64,000 nt of DNA from Streptococcus pneumoniae. Its GTDB lineage: Bacteria; Bacillota; Bacilli; Lactobacillales; Streptococcaceae. The stretch is from assembly GCF_001113365.1 (NCBI RefSeq), contig NZ_CKYA01000002.1:299312-363311 (forward strand). The letters run 5' to 3'. Below the pieces are notes generated by a model. The model was not told the DNA's origin. It was given only the letters and a program-made list of their open reading frames with translations, and did no database searches. Made by a program: the position numbers and the translations under genes. This document shows, one piece after another, positions 24,000-32,886 of this stretch (position 1 is its first letter; the number at the start of each line of letters is the position of its first letter).

Positions 24000-25190
24000 A
24001 TGTCAGAACGTAAATTATTCACGTCTGAATCTGTATCTGAGGGGCATCCAGATAAGATTGCAGACCAAATTTCAGATGCGATTTTGGATGCTATTTTAGC
24101 TAAGGATCCAGAGGCGCACGTTGCTGCTGAGACAGCTGTATATACTGGTTCTGTCCACGTTTTTGGTGAAATTTCTACAAATGCCTATGTGGATATTAAC
24201 CGTGTGGTTCGTGATACTATTGCAGAGATTGGTTACACCAATACAGAGTATGGTTTTTCTGCTGAGACGGTGGGAGTCCATCCGTCACTTGTTGAGCAAT
24301 CTCCTGATATCGCTCAAGGTGTTAATGAAGCCTTGGAGGTTCGTGGGAATGCAAATCAAGATCCACTGGACTTGATTGGTGCTGGAGACCAAGGTCTCAT
24401 GTTTGGATTTGCTGTGGATGAGACAGAAGAGCTCATGCCTTTGCCAATTTCACTCAGTCATAAATTGGTTCGTCGTCTGGCAGAACTTCGTAAATCTGGT
24501 GAAATCAGCTATCTTCGCCCAGATGCTAAATCACAAGTTACAGTTGAGTATGATGAGAATGACCGTCCAGTACGTGTAGATACAGTCGTTATTTCTACTC
24601 AGCATGATCCAGAGGCTACTAATGAACAAATCCATCAAGATGTGATTGACAAGGTCATCAAAGAAGTTATTCCATCTTCTTATCTCGATGATAAGACAAA
24701 ATTCTTTATCAATCCGACAGGTCGTTTTGTAATCGGTGGTCCTCAAGGGGACTCAGGTTTGACTGGTCGTAAGATTATTGTAGATACTTATGGTGGCTAC
24801 TCTCGTCATGGTGGTGGTGCCTTCTCTGGTAAGGATGCGACTAAGGTGGACCGTTCTGCCTCATATGCAGCTCGCTATATTGCCAAGAACTTCGTTGCAG
24901 CCGGTCTTGCTAAGAAGGCAGAAGTTCAATTGGCCTACGCTATCGGTGTTGCCCAACCTGTTTCTGTTCGTATCGATACTTTCGGTACAGGAACAGTAGC
25001 TGAAAGCAAGCTTGAAAAAGCAGCCCGTCAAATCTTTGACCTTCGCCCTGCAGGAATTATCCAAATGCTGGACCTCAAGCGTCCAATTTACCGTCAAACA
25101 GCAGCTTATGGACACATGGGACGTACAGATATTGACCTTCCATGGGAACGTTTGGACAAGGTAGACGCTTTAAAAGAAGCAGTCAAATAA
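24000..25190 (+). CDS. metK: S-adenosylmethionine synthetase
   Basis: A 396-residue enzyme making SAM from methionine and ATP. Motifs: SVSEGHPDKIADQISDAILD at the N-terminus, the flexible-loop and ATP segment GAGDQGLMFGFA, and the phosphate-binding GGGAFSGKDATKVDRS. Length is typical. The Shine-Dalgarno GGGGGG is unusually strong and lies inside the riboswitch described just upstream, so translation should fall as SAM accumulates. Monocistronic, closed by the terminator at 25197. Confidence 0.97.
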   Translation: MSERKLFTSESVSEGHPDKIADQISDAILDAILAKDPEAHVAAETAVYTGSVHVFGEISTNAYVDINRVVRDTIAEIGYTNTEYGFSAETVGVHPSLVEQSPDIAQGVNEALEVRGNANQDPLDLIGAGDQGLMFGFAVDETEELMPLPISLSHKLVRRLAELRKSGEISYLRPDAKSQVTVEYDENDRPVRVDTVVISTQHDPEATNEQIHQDVIDKVIKEVIPSSYLDDKTKFFINPTGRFVIGGPQGDSGLTGRKIIVDTYGGYSRHGGGAFSGKDATKVDRSASYAARYIAKNFVAAGLAKKAEVQLAYAIGVAQPVSVRIDTFGTGTVAESKLEKAARQIFDLRPAGIIQMLDLKRPIYRQTAAYGHMGRTDIDLPWERLDKVDALKEAVK

Positions 25191-25196
25191 AATCTT

Positions 25197-25221
25197 AAGA
25201 GGGGGACTTCCTCTCTTTTTT
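25197..25221 (+). terminator. Terminator after metK
   Basis: AAGAGG and CCTCTC around GGGACTT with a T run. Confidence 0.85.
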
Positions 25222-25229
25222 ATAGTTTT

Positions 25230-25590
25230 TAACTATACTGGGATACTGTTCTGAAAATCCATTTTGCGAAAGTAGAGATTTACATGTATTTCTTTAAAAA
25301 TGCCAAAGGTTGAGATTTCTCCTCGTAATAGATAATCATGGAGATATTTCAATCCAAAGTTTTATTCGTTATCACTTGACTATTGCAAGGTTTTCTAGAG
25401 CAACAGAGTCATGGAATGGACTCATGGTTGAGATTTCTCCTTGTTGCTTGGACTTCATTCAAAAGTCTGTGACCCAAGTCTTGTTCAAACTTCCAATACA
25501 CTAGCTGTTTCCATAACATGACTTCTGCACTAGACTTTCTTTTCCGAATAAATAGATAGAACCACAGAATCTAGTAAACCTAGAATTAAA
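25230..25590. other. Gene-free stretch with short direct repeats and possible decayed ORFs
   Basis: About 360 bases with no credible gene. GGTTGAGATTTCTCCT occurs at about 25309 and 25426. On the minus strand, short open stretches encode QGEISTMSPFHD and RGEISTFGIFKE, so the repeats give the same peptide GEIST in two frames. This could be the remains of a repetitive gene or insertion sequence. I do not recognise it. Confidence 0.35.
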
Positions 25591-25637
25591 ATTATGGTAT
25601 AATATTAGCAATAAAAAGAATCTGGAGGATTAGAATC

Positions 25638-26573
25638 ATGGTATCAACGAAAACACAAATTGCTGGTTTTGAGTTTGACAATTGCTTGATGAATGCAGCA
25701 GGTGTGGCTTGTATGACGATAGAGGAGTTAGAAGAGGTCAAAAACTCAGCGGCAGGAACCTTTGTTACTAAGACAGCAACCTTGGACTTTCGTCAGGGAA
25801 ATCCTGAGCCACGCTATCAAGATGTCCCACTTGGTTCTATCAATTCTATGGGCTTGCCAAATAAGAGCTTAGACTATTATTTGGATTATCTTTTGGATTT
25901 ACAGGAAAAAGAGCCAAACCGAACTTTCTTCTTATCTCTGGTTGGAATGTCTCCAGAGGAAACCCATACTATCTTGAAAAAAGTCCAAGAGAGTGATTTT
26001 CGTGGTCTGACTGAGCTAAATCTTTCCTGTCCAAATGTTCCAGGTAAACCTCAGATTGCCTATGATTTTGAGACAACAGACCGGATTTTGGCAGAGGTGT
26101 TTGCCTACTTCACCAAACCTCTTGGAATTAAATTGCCACCATATTTTGATATTGTTCACTTTGACCAAGCGGCAGCTATTTTCAACAAGTATCCGCTCAA
26201 GTTTGTCAACTGCGTTAACTCTATCGGAAACGGCCTCTATATAGAAGACGAATCTGTCGTTATTCGGCCTAAGAATGGTTTTGGTGGAATTGGTGGAGAA
26301 TACATCAAACCAACTGCTTTAGCTAATGTTCACGCCTTTTATCAACGCTTAAATCCCCAGATCCAAATCATTGGAACAGGTGGCGTGTTGACTGGTCGTG
26401 ATGCCTTTGAACATATTCTCTGTGGAGCGAGTATGGTGCAGGTGGGAACCACCCTTCACAAAGAAGGCGTCGGTGCCTTTGACCGCATTACCAATGAACT
26501 AAAAGCAATCATGGCGGAAAAAGGATACGAGAGCTTAGAAGATTTCCGTGGGAAATTGCGCTATATTGACTAA
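25638..26573 (+). CDS. pyrDA: Dihydroorotate dehydrogenase A (class 1A)
   Basis: A 311-residue FMN flavoprotein oxidising dihydroorotate to orotate in UMP synthesis. The active-site loop ELNLSCPNVPGKPQIAYDF carries the catalytic Cys of class 1 enzymes, which use fumarate, as in Lactococcus PyrDA. Other marks are GIKLPPYFD and the FMN phosphate site IIGTGGVLTGRDAFEHI. The promoter has TGGTATAAT (hexamer 25598-25603) and GGAGG precedes the ATG. No other pyr genes adjoin. Confidence 0.94.
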   Translation: MVSTKTQIAGFEFDNCLMNAAGVACMTIEELEEVKNSAAGTFVTKTATLDFRQGNPEPRYQDVPLGSINSMGLPNKSLDYYLDYLLDLQEKEPNRTFFLSLVGMSPEETHTILKKVQESDFRGLTELNLSCPNVPGKPQIAYDFETTDRILAEVFAYFTKPLGIKLPPYFDIVHFDQAAAIFNKYPLKFVNCVNSIGNGLYIEDESVVIRPKNGFGGIGGEYIKPTALANVHAFYQRLNPQIQIIGTGGVLTGRDAFEHILCGASMVQVGTTLHKEGVGAFDRITNELKAIMAEKGYESLEDFRGKLRYID

Positions 26574-26606
26574 ATTAAATCGAAAAATCAGAAGAAAGGA
26601 GAGAAG

Positions 26607-27644
26607 ATGCGAGCCATTGAAGAGAGTCAGAAGTTGACTTTATCAAATTTACCTAGCCTGAGCCTTTTTACAGGGACAGATCAGGGTCAGTTTGAAGTGA
26701 TGAAGAGTCAAGTATTGAAACAGATTGGCTATGATTCTGCTGATCTCAACTTTGCCTACTTTGATATGAAAGAAGTGGTCTACAAGGATGTGGAACTGGA
26801 GTTAGTCAGCCTTCCTTTCTTTGCGGATGAGAAAATCGTGATATTAGACCATTTTGTAGATATCACAACAGCCAAGAAACGCTTTTTAACAGATGATGAA
26901 CTCAAGTCGTTTGAGGAATACCTTGATAACCCTTCACCAACAACCAAGTTGTTGATCTTTGCGGAAGGAAAGCTGGATAGCAAAAGACGGCTGGTAAAAT
27001 TACTTAAGCGTGATGCCAAGGTCTTTGATGCAGTAGAAGCCAAAGAACAAGAATTACGCCAGTATTTCCAAAAGTGGAGCCAGAAAGAAGGTCTGCAGTT
27101 TACCAATAATTCTTTTGAAAATCTTCTCGTCAAGTCGGGTTTTCAATTTAGCGAAATCCAGAAAAATCTCCTCTTTTTACAGTCCTATAAGGAAGACTCT
27201 GTTATCGAGGAAGAGGATATTGTTAACGCAATTCCCAAGACCTTACAGGACAATATTTTTGATTTAACTCAGTTTATTCTGACTAAAAAGATGGATCAGG
27301 CGCGCGATTTGGTTAGAGATTTGACCTTGCAAGGTGAAGATGAAATCAAACTGATTGCAGTCATGCTAGGACAATTTCGGACTTTTACTCAGGTGAAGAT
27401 TTTGGCGGAGTCTGGGCAAACAGAATCTCAGATTGCAAGTAGTCTAGGAAGTTTTCTCGGACGCAATCCTAATCCCTATCAAATCAAGTTTGCGCTGAGA
27501 GATTCAAGAGGACTTTCTTTGAGCTTTTTGAAGCAAGTAATTTCCTACTTGATTGAGACAGACTATCAGATTAAGACAGGACTCTATGAAAAAGGTTTCC
27601 TTTTTGAAAAGGCACTCTTACAGATTGCTAGTCAGGTCAATTGA
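26607..27644 (+). CDS. holA: DNA polymerase III subunit delta
   Basis: A 345-residue clamp-loader delta subunit: N-terminal LSLFTGTDQGQFEVMKSQV, the conserved VVYKDVELELVSLPFFADEKIVIL, and C-terminal DYQIKTGLYEKGFLFEKALLQI. Delta opens the beta sliding clamp during loading. AAAGGAG precedes the ATG, 33 bp after pyrDA, so the two may be cotranscribed. An imperfect AACCCGCG/CGTGGGTT stem follows at 27661-27691, then a large BOX element. Confidence 0.92.
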   Translation: MRAIEESQKLTLSNLPSLSLFTGTDQGQFEVMKSQVLKQIGYDSADLNFAYFDMKEVVYKDVELELVSLPFFADEKIVILDHFVDITTAKKRFLTDDELKSFEEYLDNPSPTTKLLIFAEGKLDSKRRLVKLLKRDAKVFDAVEAKEQELRQYFQKWSQKEGLQFTNNSFENLLVKSGFQFSEIQKNLLFLQSYKEDSVIEEEDIVNAIPKTLQDNIFDLTQFILTKKMDQARDLVRDLTLQGEDEIKLIAVMLGQFRTFTQVKILAESGQTESQIASSLGSFLGRNPNPYQIKFALRDSRGLSLSFLKQVISYLIETDYQIKTGLYEKGFLFEKALLQIASQVN

Positions 27645-27712
27645 CATTTGTTGAAACTACAACCCGCGTCAGGATTATCTTGTCGTGGGTTTCTTACTGA
27701 TTTGCTTATTTT

Positions 27713-28046
27713 ATACTCAATGAAAATCAAAGAGCAAACTAGGAAACTAGCTGCAGGCTGCTCAAAGCACTGCTTTGAGGTTGCAGATAGAACTGACAAA
27801 GTCAGCTCAAAGCACTGCTTTGAGGTTGCAGATAGAACTGACGAAGTCAGCTCAAAACACCGTTTTGAGGTTGCAGATAGAACTGACGAAGTCAGCTCAA
27901 AACACCGTTTTGAGGTTGCCGGATAAGACTGACGAAGTCAGCTCAAAACACCGTTTTGAGGTTGCCGGATAAGACTGACGAAGTCAGTAACATATACCTA
28001 CGGCAAGGCGACGTTGACGCGGTTTGAAGAGATTTTCGAAGAGTAT
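27713..28046 (-). repeat. BOX element with five boxB units
   Basis: Outer ends are TACTCAATGAAAATC and TTCGAAGAGTAT. Between them are five boxB-type modules starting at 27760, 27805, 27850, 27895 and 27941 (period 45-46), each with a GCTCAAA...TTTGAGG stem and GACGAAGTCA. The boxA core CTACGGCAAGGCGACGTTGACG follows. It is the longest BOX copy in the window and lies just upstream of the sodA promoter region. Confidence 0.95.
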
Positions 28047-28151
28047 TATTCGAAAGTATCTCAGTGATTTCCTCATCTATAAGCAAAAAACTTGAAAAAA
28101 GTGAATGTTTGCGTTATCATTTTCATATAGAAAGAAAAAGAGGTATTACAG

Positions 28152-28757
28152 ATGGCTATTATCTTACCAGAACTTCCATATGCATACGACGCTTTGGAAC
28201 CATACATCGATGCGGAAACAATGCACTTGCACCATGACAAACACCATCAAACTTATGTCAACAATGCCAATGCAGCTTTAGAAAAACACCCTGAAATCGG
28301 TGAAGACCTTGAAGCCTTGCTTGCTGATGTAGAATCTATCCCAGCTGATATCCGTCAAGCACTTATCAACAATGGTGGCGGACACTTGAACCACGCTCTT
28401 TTCTGGGAATTGATGACTCCCGAGAAAACAGCTCCTTCAGCAGAACTGGCAGCAGCAATCGATGCAACATTTGGTTCATTTGAAGAATTCCAAGCAGCCT
28501 TCACTGCAGCAGCAACAACTCGTTTTGGTTCAGGTTGGGCATGGTTGGTTGTCAACAAAGAAGGGAAACTTGAAGTGACTTCAACAGCAAACCAAGACAC
28601 ACCAATCTCAGAAGGTAAAAAACCAATCTTGGGCTTGGACGTTTGGGAACATGCTTACTACGTGAAATACCGCAACGTGCGTCCTGACTACATCAAAGCT
28701 TTCTTCTCAGTGATCAACTGGAACAAAGTAGATGAATTGTACGCAGCTGCTAAATAA
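28152..28757 (+). CDS. sodA: Manganese superoxide dismutase
   Basis: A 201-residue Mn/Fe-type superoxide dismutase that converts superoxide to peroxide and oxygen. Metal ligands are visible in MHLHHDKHHQTYVNN (His), NHALFWELM (His) and DVWEHAYYVKYRN (Asp and His). Streptococcal SodA is manganese-dependent. A -35-like TTGAAA (28092) and TTATCA lie upstream. GAGGTATTACAG precedes the ATG. The large BOX element ends about 100 bp upstream. Important in a catalase-negative, peroxide-producing organism. Confidence 0.96.
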   Translation: MAIILPELPYAYDALEPYIDAETMHLHHDKHHQTYVNNANAALEKHPEIGEDLEALLADVESIPADIRQALINNGGGHLNHALFWELMTPEKTAPSAELAAAIDATFGSFEEFQAAFTAAATTRFGSGWAWLVVNKEGKLEVTSTANQDTPISEGKKPILGLDVWEHAYYVKYRNVRPDYIKAFFSVINWNKVDELYAAAK

Positions 28758-28808
28758 TGATAGTTGGAGGGAAGAATTGTTCTTCTCTTTTTAGGTTATA
28801 TTATTTTG

Positions 28809-28834
28809 GTCTGACAAAATCGTCAGACTTTTTT
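28809..28834 (+). terminator. Terminator after sodA
   Basis: GTCTGAC and GTCAGAC around AAAATC with six T. Confidence 0.9.
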
Positions 28835-28912
28835 CATTTTTATGAGAAACGTGCTAAGTGCTAGAAATTATGGTAGAATAAAGTATTAAGTAATCGTGAA
28901 AAAAGGATATCT

Positions 28913-29443
28913 ATGCGAAAAGAAATTGCACCTGAATTATACAACTATAACAAGTTTCCTGGTCCTGAGTTTCATTTACACGGGGACAAGGTCGAAACGG
29001 AAGGGATAGCTTTTTCCTTGGTGGAAAATATCAAGGATGCCTTTGATGTGACGGCTTTTAATCAGCGTTTTTCAGAAGTCTTAACCAAGTTTGATTATAT
29101 CGTGGGAGACTGGAGCAACGAACAGCTTCGTCTACGAGGTTTTTACAAGGATGATCGAACAGAAGAAAAACTTGAAAAAATCAGTCGTTTACAAGACTAC
29201 CTTTTAGAGTATTGTAGTTATGGTTGTGCCTATTTTGTCTTAGAAAATGAAGCCCCTAAGCGAGCATCATTTGACAAGAAAATGCGTAAGAAGGAAGAAG
29301 AAACACCTTCTAAAAAAGGAAAGAAGCCGACTCAAACCAAACGAAAACCGAATGCAGATAAGAAAAATAGACGTCGTCAGAAAGACCAGCATTCTCAGAA
29401 AGAGGACAAGGGGCAACGTCATTTTGTCATTCGTCAGAAGTGA
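28913..29443 (+). CDS. YutD family protein (DUF1027)
   Basis: A 176-residue protein. The first 105 residues match the YutD/DUF1027 family (GIAFSLVENIKDAFDVTAFNQRFSEVLTKFDYIVGDWSNEQLRLRGF). The rest is a Lys/Arg/Gln-rich, low-complexity basic tail (about 110-176), suggesting nucleic-acid or ribosome contact. Function unknown. It lies 20 bp upstream of rlmN on the same strand, as is common in Firmicutes, hinting at an RNA-linked role. Confidence 0.82.
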   Translation: MRKEIAPELYNYNKFPGPEFHLHGDKVETEGIAFSLVENIKDAFDVTAFNQRFSEVLTKFDYIVGDWSNEQLRLRGFYKDDRTEEKLEKISRLQDYLLEYCSYGCAYFVLENEAPKRASFDKKMRKKEEETPSKKGKKPTQTKRKPNADKKNRRRQKDQHSQKEDKGQRHFVIRQK

Positions 29444-29463
29444 GTAGAGAATAAGGAGAAGAA

Positions 29464-30549
29464 ATGAAACCGTCAATTTATAGTTTAACACGTCAAACCA
29501 TGCAGGAATGGGTTTTGGAGCAGGGAGAAAAGAAATTCCGTGCAGATCAAATCTGGGAATGGCTTTACCGTAAACGTGTCCAGTCATTTGAAGAAATGAC
29601 CAACCTGTCCAAGGATTTGATTGCTAAGCTTAATGACCAGTTTGTGGTCAATCCCTTGAAACAGCGTATCGTGCAAGAGTCTGCTGATGGGACAGTTAAA
29701 TATCTTTTTGAATTGCCAGATGGTATGTTGATTGAGACGGTACTTATGCGTCAACACTACGGTTTATCTGTCTGTGTGACCACTCAGGTCGGCTGTAATA
29801 TCGGTTGTACCTTCTGTGCTTCTGGTTTGATCAAGAAACAACGTGACCTCAATAATGGGGAAATCGTAGCGCAAATCATGCTGGTTCAGAAATACTTTGA
29901 TGAGCGTGGTCAGGATGAACGCGTCAGCCATATCGTTGTCATGGGAATTGGTGAACCATTTGATAATTACAATAATGTCTTGAATTTCGTTCGTACTATC
30001 AATGATGATAAAGGAATGGCCATCGGTGCTCGTCACATCACGGTTTCAACCTCAGGTTTGGCCCATAAAATTCGTGATTTTGCTAATGAAGGGGTTCAGG
30101 TCAATCTTGCCGTGTCACTTCACGCTCCTAATAATGAACTTCGCTCAAGCATCATGAAGATTAACCGTGCCTTTCCGATTGAAAAACTTTTTGCTGCTAT
30201 TGAGTATTATATCGAAACAACCAATCGTCGTGTGACTTTTGAATATATCATGCTCAATGAAGTCAATGACGGTGTAGAACAAGCCTTGGAATTGGCTGAA
30301 TTGCTCAAGAACATCAAGAAATTGTCTTATGTAAACTTGATTCCTTATAACCCAGTTAGTGAGCATGACCAATATAGCCGTAGTCCTAAAGAGCGAGTGA
30401 TGGCCTTCTATGATACGCTTAAGAAAAAAGGGGTCAACTGTGTCGTCCGTCAAGAGCATGGTACAGATATTGATGCAGCTTGTGGGCAATTGCGCTCTAA
30501 TACAATGAAACGTGACCGCCAGAAAGCAGTCGTAGCAGTCAATCCTTAA
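29464..30549 (+). CDS. rlmN: Dual-specificity 23S rRNA/tRNA C2-adenine methyltransferase
   Basis: A 361-residue radical-SAM enzyme that methylates A2503 of 23S rRNA and A37 of some tRNAs. The radical-SAM cluster motif is in VGCNIGCTFCASG (CxxxCxxC). The RlmN-specific features HIVVMGIGEPFDNYNN, YNPVSEHDQYSRSPKERV and VVRQEHGTDIDAACGQL (Cys near the C-terminus) are intact. The stop overlaps the next start by one base, coupling it to the VanZ gene. Confidence 0.95.
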   Translation: MKPSIYSLTRQTMQEWVLEQGEKKFRADQIWEWLYRKRVQSFEEMTNLSKDLIAKLNDQFVVNPLKQRIVQESADGTVKYLFELPDGMLIETVLMRQHYGLSVCVTTQVGCNIGCTFCASGLIKKQRDLNNGEIVAQIMLVQKYFDERGQDERVSHIVVMGIGEPFDNYNNVLNFVRTINDDKGMAIGARHITVSTSGLAHKIRDFANEGVQVNLAVSLHAPNNELRSSIMKINRAFPIEKLFAAIEYYIETTNRRVTFEYIMLNEVNDGVEQALELAELLKNIKKLSYVNLIPYNPVSEHDQYSRSPKERVMAFYDTLKKKGVNCVVRQEHGTDIDAACGQLRSNTMKRDRQKAVVAVNP

Positions 30550-31022
30550 TGATGAAGAAAACTTATAATCATGTTTTGGTCTGGGGAGTCATTTTCTATA
30601 GTATTTGTATCGTCTATTTTTGCTTTACTCCTCAAGAACATTCTCCCGTGGGGGTGGAAACTCCAGGTATTCAGCATCTTGGACGCCTGGTTTTTCTTTT
30701 GACTCCTTTAAACTCCCTGTGGAAACTGGGCCAAGTGAGTGACATTGGGCAATTATGTTGGATTTTTTTACAAAATATCCTCAATGTCTTCTTGCTTTTT
30801 CCTCTGATTTTCCAACTCCTTTATCTCCTTCCAAACTTGCGGAAAACAAAAAAGGTCCTTCTTTTTAGTTTTCTAGTGAGTTTTGGAATCGAGTGTACGC
30901 AGTTAGTCTTGGATTTTTTCTTTGATTTTAATCGCGTCTTTGAGGTTGATGATTTGTGGACCAATAGCTTGGGTGGCTATCTGGCTTGGCTCCTCTATAA
31001 ACAATTACATAATACTCAATGA
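30549..31022 (+). CDS. VanZ family membrane protein
   Basis: A 157-residue membrane protein with about four hydrophobic helices and the VanZ motif region GIECTQLVLDFFFDFNRVFEVDDLWTNSLGGYLAWLLYK. VanZ domains in other species affect teicoplanin susceptibility; here the role is unknown. It overlaps the rlmN stop by one base and should be cotranscribed. The final codons and the stop lie inside a BOX element that begins at 31012, so the last residues (NTQ) are repeat-encoded. Confidence 0.85.
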   Translation: MMKKTYNHVLVWGVIFYSICIVYFCFTPQEHSPVGVETPGIQHLGRLVFLLTPLNSLWKLGQVSDIGQLCWIFLQNILNVFLLFPLIFQLLYLLPNLRKTKKVLLFSFLVSFGIECTQLVLDFFFDFNRVFEVDDLWTNSLGGYLAWLLYKQLHNTQ

Positions 31023-31162
31023 AAATCAAAGAGCAAACTAGGAAGCTAGCCGCAGGCTGCTCAAAGCACTGCTTTGAGGTTGTAGATAGAACTGACGAAG
31101 TCAGTAACATATATACGGCAAGGTGAAGCTGACGTGGTTTGAATTTGATTTTCGAAGAGTAT
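31012..31162 (-). repeat. BOX element with one boxB unit
   Basis: Left end ATACTCAATGAAAATC, one boxB module with GCTCAAAGCACTGCTTTGAG, right end TTCGAAGAGTAT. It supplies the stop codon of the VanZ gene and ends 23 bp before the ABC-F gene, so it is probably transcribed. Confidence 0.94.
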
Positions 31163-31184
31163 AAAAACAAGATAAGGAATTAAA

Positions 31185-32726
31185 ATGAGTATTTTAGAAG
31201 TTAAAAATCTGAGTCACGGTTTTGGTGACCGTGCAATTTTTGAAGATGTGTCCTTCCGTCTCCTCAAGGGAGAACATATCGGTCTGGTCGGTGCCAATGG
31301 TGAAGGGAAATCAACCTTTATGAGCATCGTTACTGGCAAAATGCTGCCAGATGAAGGGAAGGTTGAGTGGTCCAAATATGTGACGGCAGGTTACTTGGAT
31401 CAGCACTCCGTCCTTGCTGAAGGGCAGTCGGTGCGTGATGTGCTCCGTACAGCCTTTGATGAGCTTTTTAAAGCGGAAGCTCGTATCAATGACCTTTATA
31501 TGGAAATGGCTGAAGACGGTGCGGATGTTGATGCTCTCATGGAAGAAGTTGGCGAACTTCAAGACCGTTTAGAGAGTCGTGATTTCTATACCTTGGATGC
31601 TAAGATTGACGAAGTAGCGCGTGCCCTTGGTGTCATGGACTTTGGCATGGATACGGATGTGACCTCTTTGTCAGGTGGGCAAAGAACCAAGGTGCTTTTG
31701 GCAAAACTTCTCCTTGAAAAGCCTGATATCTTGCTTTTGGATGAGCCGACCAACTACTTGGATGCTGAGCATATTGACTGGCTCAAGCGCTATCTCCAAA
31801 ACTATGAGAATGCCTTTGTCCTTATTTCACACGATATTCCATTCCTCAATGATGTTATCAATATCGTCTATCATGTGGAAAATCAACAGTTGACGCGTTA
31901 TTCTGGTGACTACTACCAGTTCCAAGAAGTCTATGCTATGAAGAAATCTCAGCTAGAGGCAGCCTACGAACGTCAGCAGAAAGAGATTGCGGACCTCAAG
32001 GACTTCGTCGCACGGAACAAAGCGCGTGTTGCAACACGAAACATGGCCATGTCTCGTCAAAAGAAATTGGATAAGATGGATATTATCGAACTGCAAAGTG
32101 AGAAACCAAAACCATCCTTTGATTTCAAACCAGCTCGTACACCAGGGCGCTTTATCTTCCAGGCTAAAGATTTGCAAATTGGTTATGACCGTCCACTTAC
32201 AAAGCCTTTAAATCTTACCTTTGAACGCAATCAAAAGGTTGCGATTATCGGGGCAAATGGTATCGGGAAAACAACTCTCTTGAAGAGTCTTTTGGGAATT
32301 ATCCCACCAATCGCTGGGGAAGTGGAGCGCGGTGACTACCTAGAACTCGGTTACTTTGAACAGGAAGTAGAAGGCGGTAATCGCCAAACTCCTCTTGAAG
32401 CTGTCTGGAATGCCTTTCCAGCTCTCAACCAAGCAGAAGTTCGTGCAGCCCTTGCCCGTTGTGGTTTGACAACAAAGCATATCGAAAGTCAAGTTCAGGT
32501 TTTGTCAGGTGGGGAACAAGCCAAGGTGCGTTTCTGTCTCTTGATGAATCGTGAAAATAATGTTTTAGTGCTGGACGAGCCGACCAACCATTTGGATGTG
32601 GATGCCAAGGATGAACTCAAACGCGCTCTCAAAGAATACAAGGGATCTATTCTAATGGTCTGCCACGAGCCAGACTTCTATGAAGGATGGATGGATCAAA
32701 TATGGGATTTTAATAATTTAACTTAA
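31185..32726 (+). CDS. ABC-F family ATPase (YbiT-like)
   Basis: A 513-residue soluble protein with two ABC domains and no membrane segment. First domain: Walker A GANGEGKST, signature LSGGQRTK, Walker B LLLDEPTNYLD. Second: GANGIGKTT, LSGGEQAK, VLDEPTNHLD. The linker between them (about residues 240-310) is charged and helical. ABC-F proteins act on the ribosome, either helping translation or protecting it from antibiotics. The short linker and close match to YbiT-type members favour a housekeeping role. GGAATTAAAATG gives a moderate RBS. Confidence 0.9.
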   Translation: MSILEVKNLSHGFGDRAIFEDVSFRLLKGEHIGLVGANGEGKSTFMSIVTGKMLPDEGKVEWSKYVTAGYLDQHSVLAEGQSVRDVLRTAFDELFKAEARINDLYMEMAEDGADVDALMEEVGELQDRLESRDFYTLDAKIDEVARALGVMDFGMDTDVTSLSGGQRTKVLLAKLLLEKPDILLLDEPTNYLDAEHIDWLKRYLQNYENAFVLISHDIPFLNDVINIVYHVENQQLTRYSGDYYQFQEVYAMKKSQLEAAYERQQKEIADLKDFVARNKARVATRNMAMSRQKKLDKMDIIELQSEKPKPSFDFKPARTPGRFIFQAKDLQIGYDRPLTKPLNLTFERNQKVAIIGANGIGKTTLLKSLLGIIPPIAGEVERGDYLELGYFEQEVEGGNRQTPLEAVWNAFPALNQAEVRAALARCGLTTKHIESQVQVLSGGEQAKVRFCLLMNRENNVLVLDEPTNHLDVDAKDELKRALKEYKGSILMVCHEPDFYEGWMDQIWDFNNLT

Positions 32727-32782
32727 GAATGAGAGTAAAAGAAATACAGTACCGAATGTGGATACTGTATTTTTTGTTTTTG

Positions 32783-32886
32783 TACTCAATGAAAATCAAA
32801 GAGCAAACTAGGAAGCTAGCCGCAAGCTGTACTTGAGTACGGTAAGGCGACGCTGACGTGGTTTGAATTTGATTTTCGAAGAGTAT
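32783..32886 (-). repeat. BOX element between convergent genes (no boxB)
   Basis: TACTCAATGAAAATC to TTCGAAGAGTAT, with GAGTACGGTAAGGCGACGCTG inside. Its right end touches the stop codon of slrA (TAA on the minus strand at 32886-32888). No separate terminator is seen between the two genes except a weak ACAGTA/TACTGT stem near 32747-32770. Confidence 0.93.

Noticed and set aside
27648..27972. ORFs with a 15-residue repeat (KHCFEVADRTDEVSS)
   Set aside because: They are the boxB units of a BOX element read in frame; the period of 45 bases keeps them open. No RBS or start fits.
27760..27986. Tandem repeat that might be a CRISPR array
   Set aside because: Units abut directly with no unique spacers, and there are no cas genes. 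The sequence is the known BOX family.
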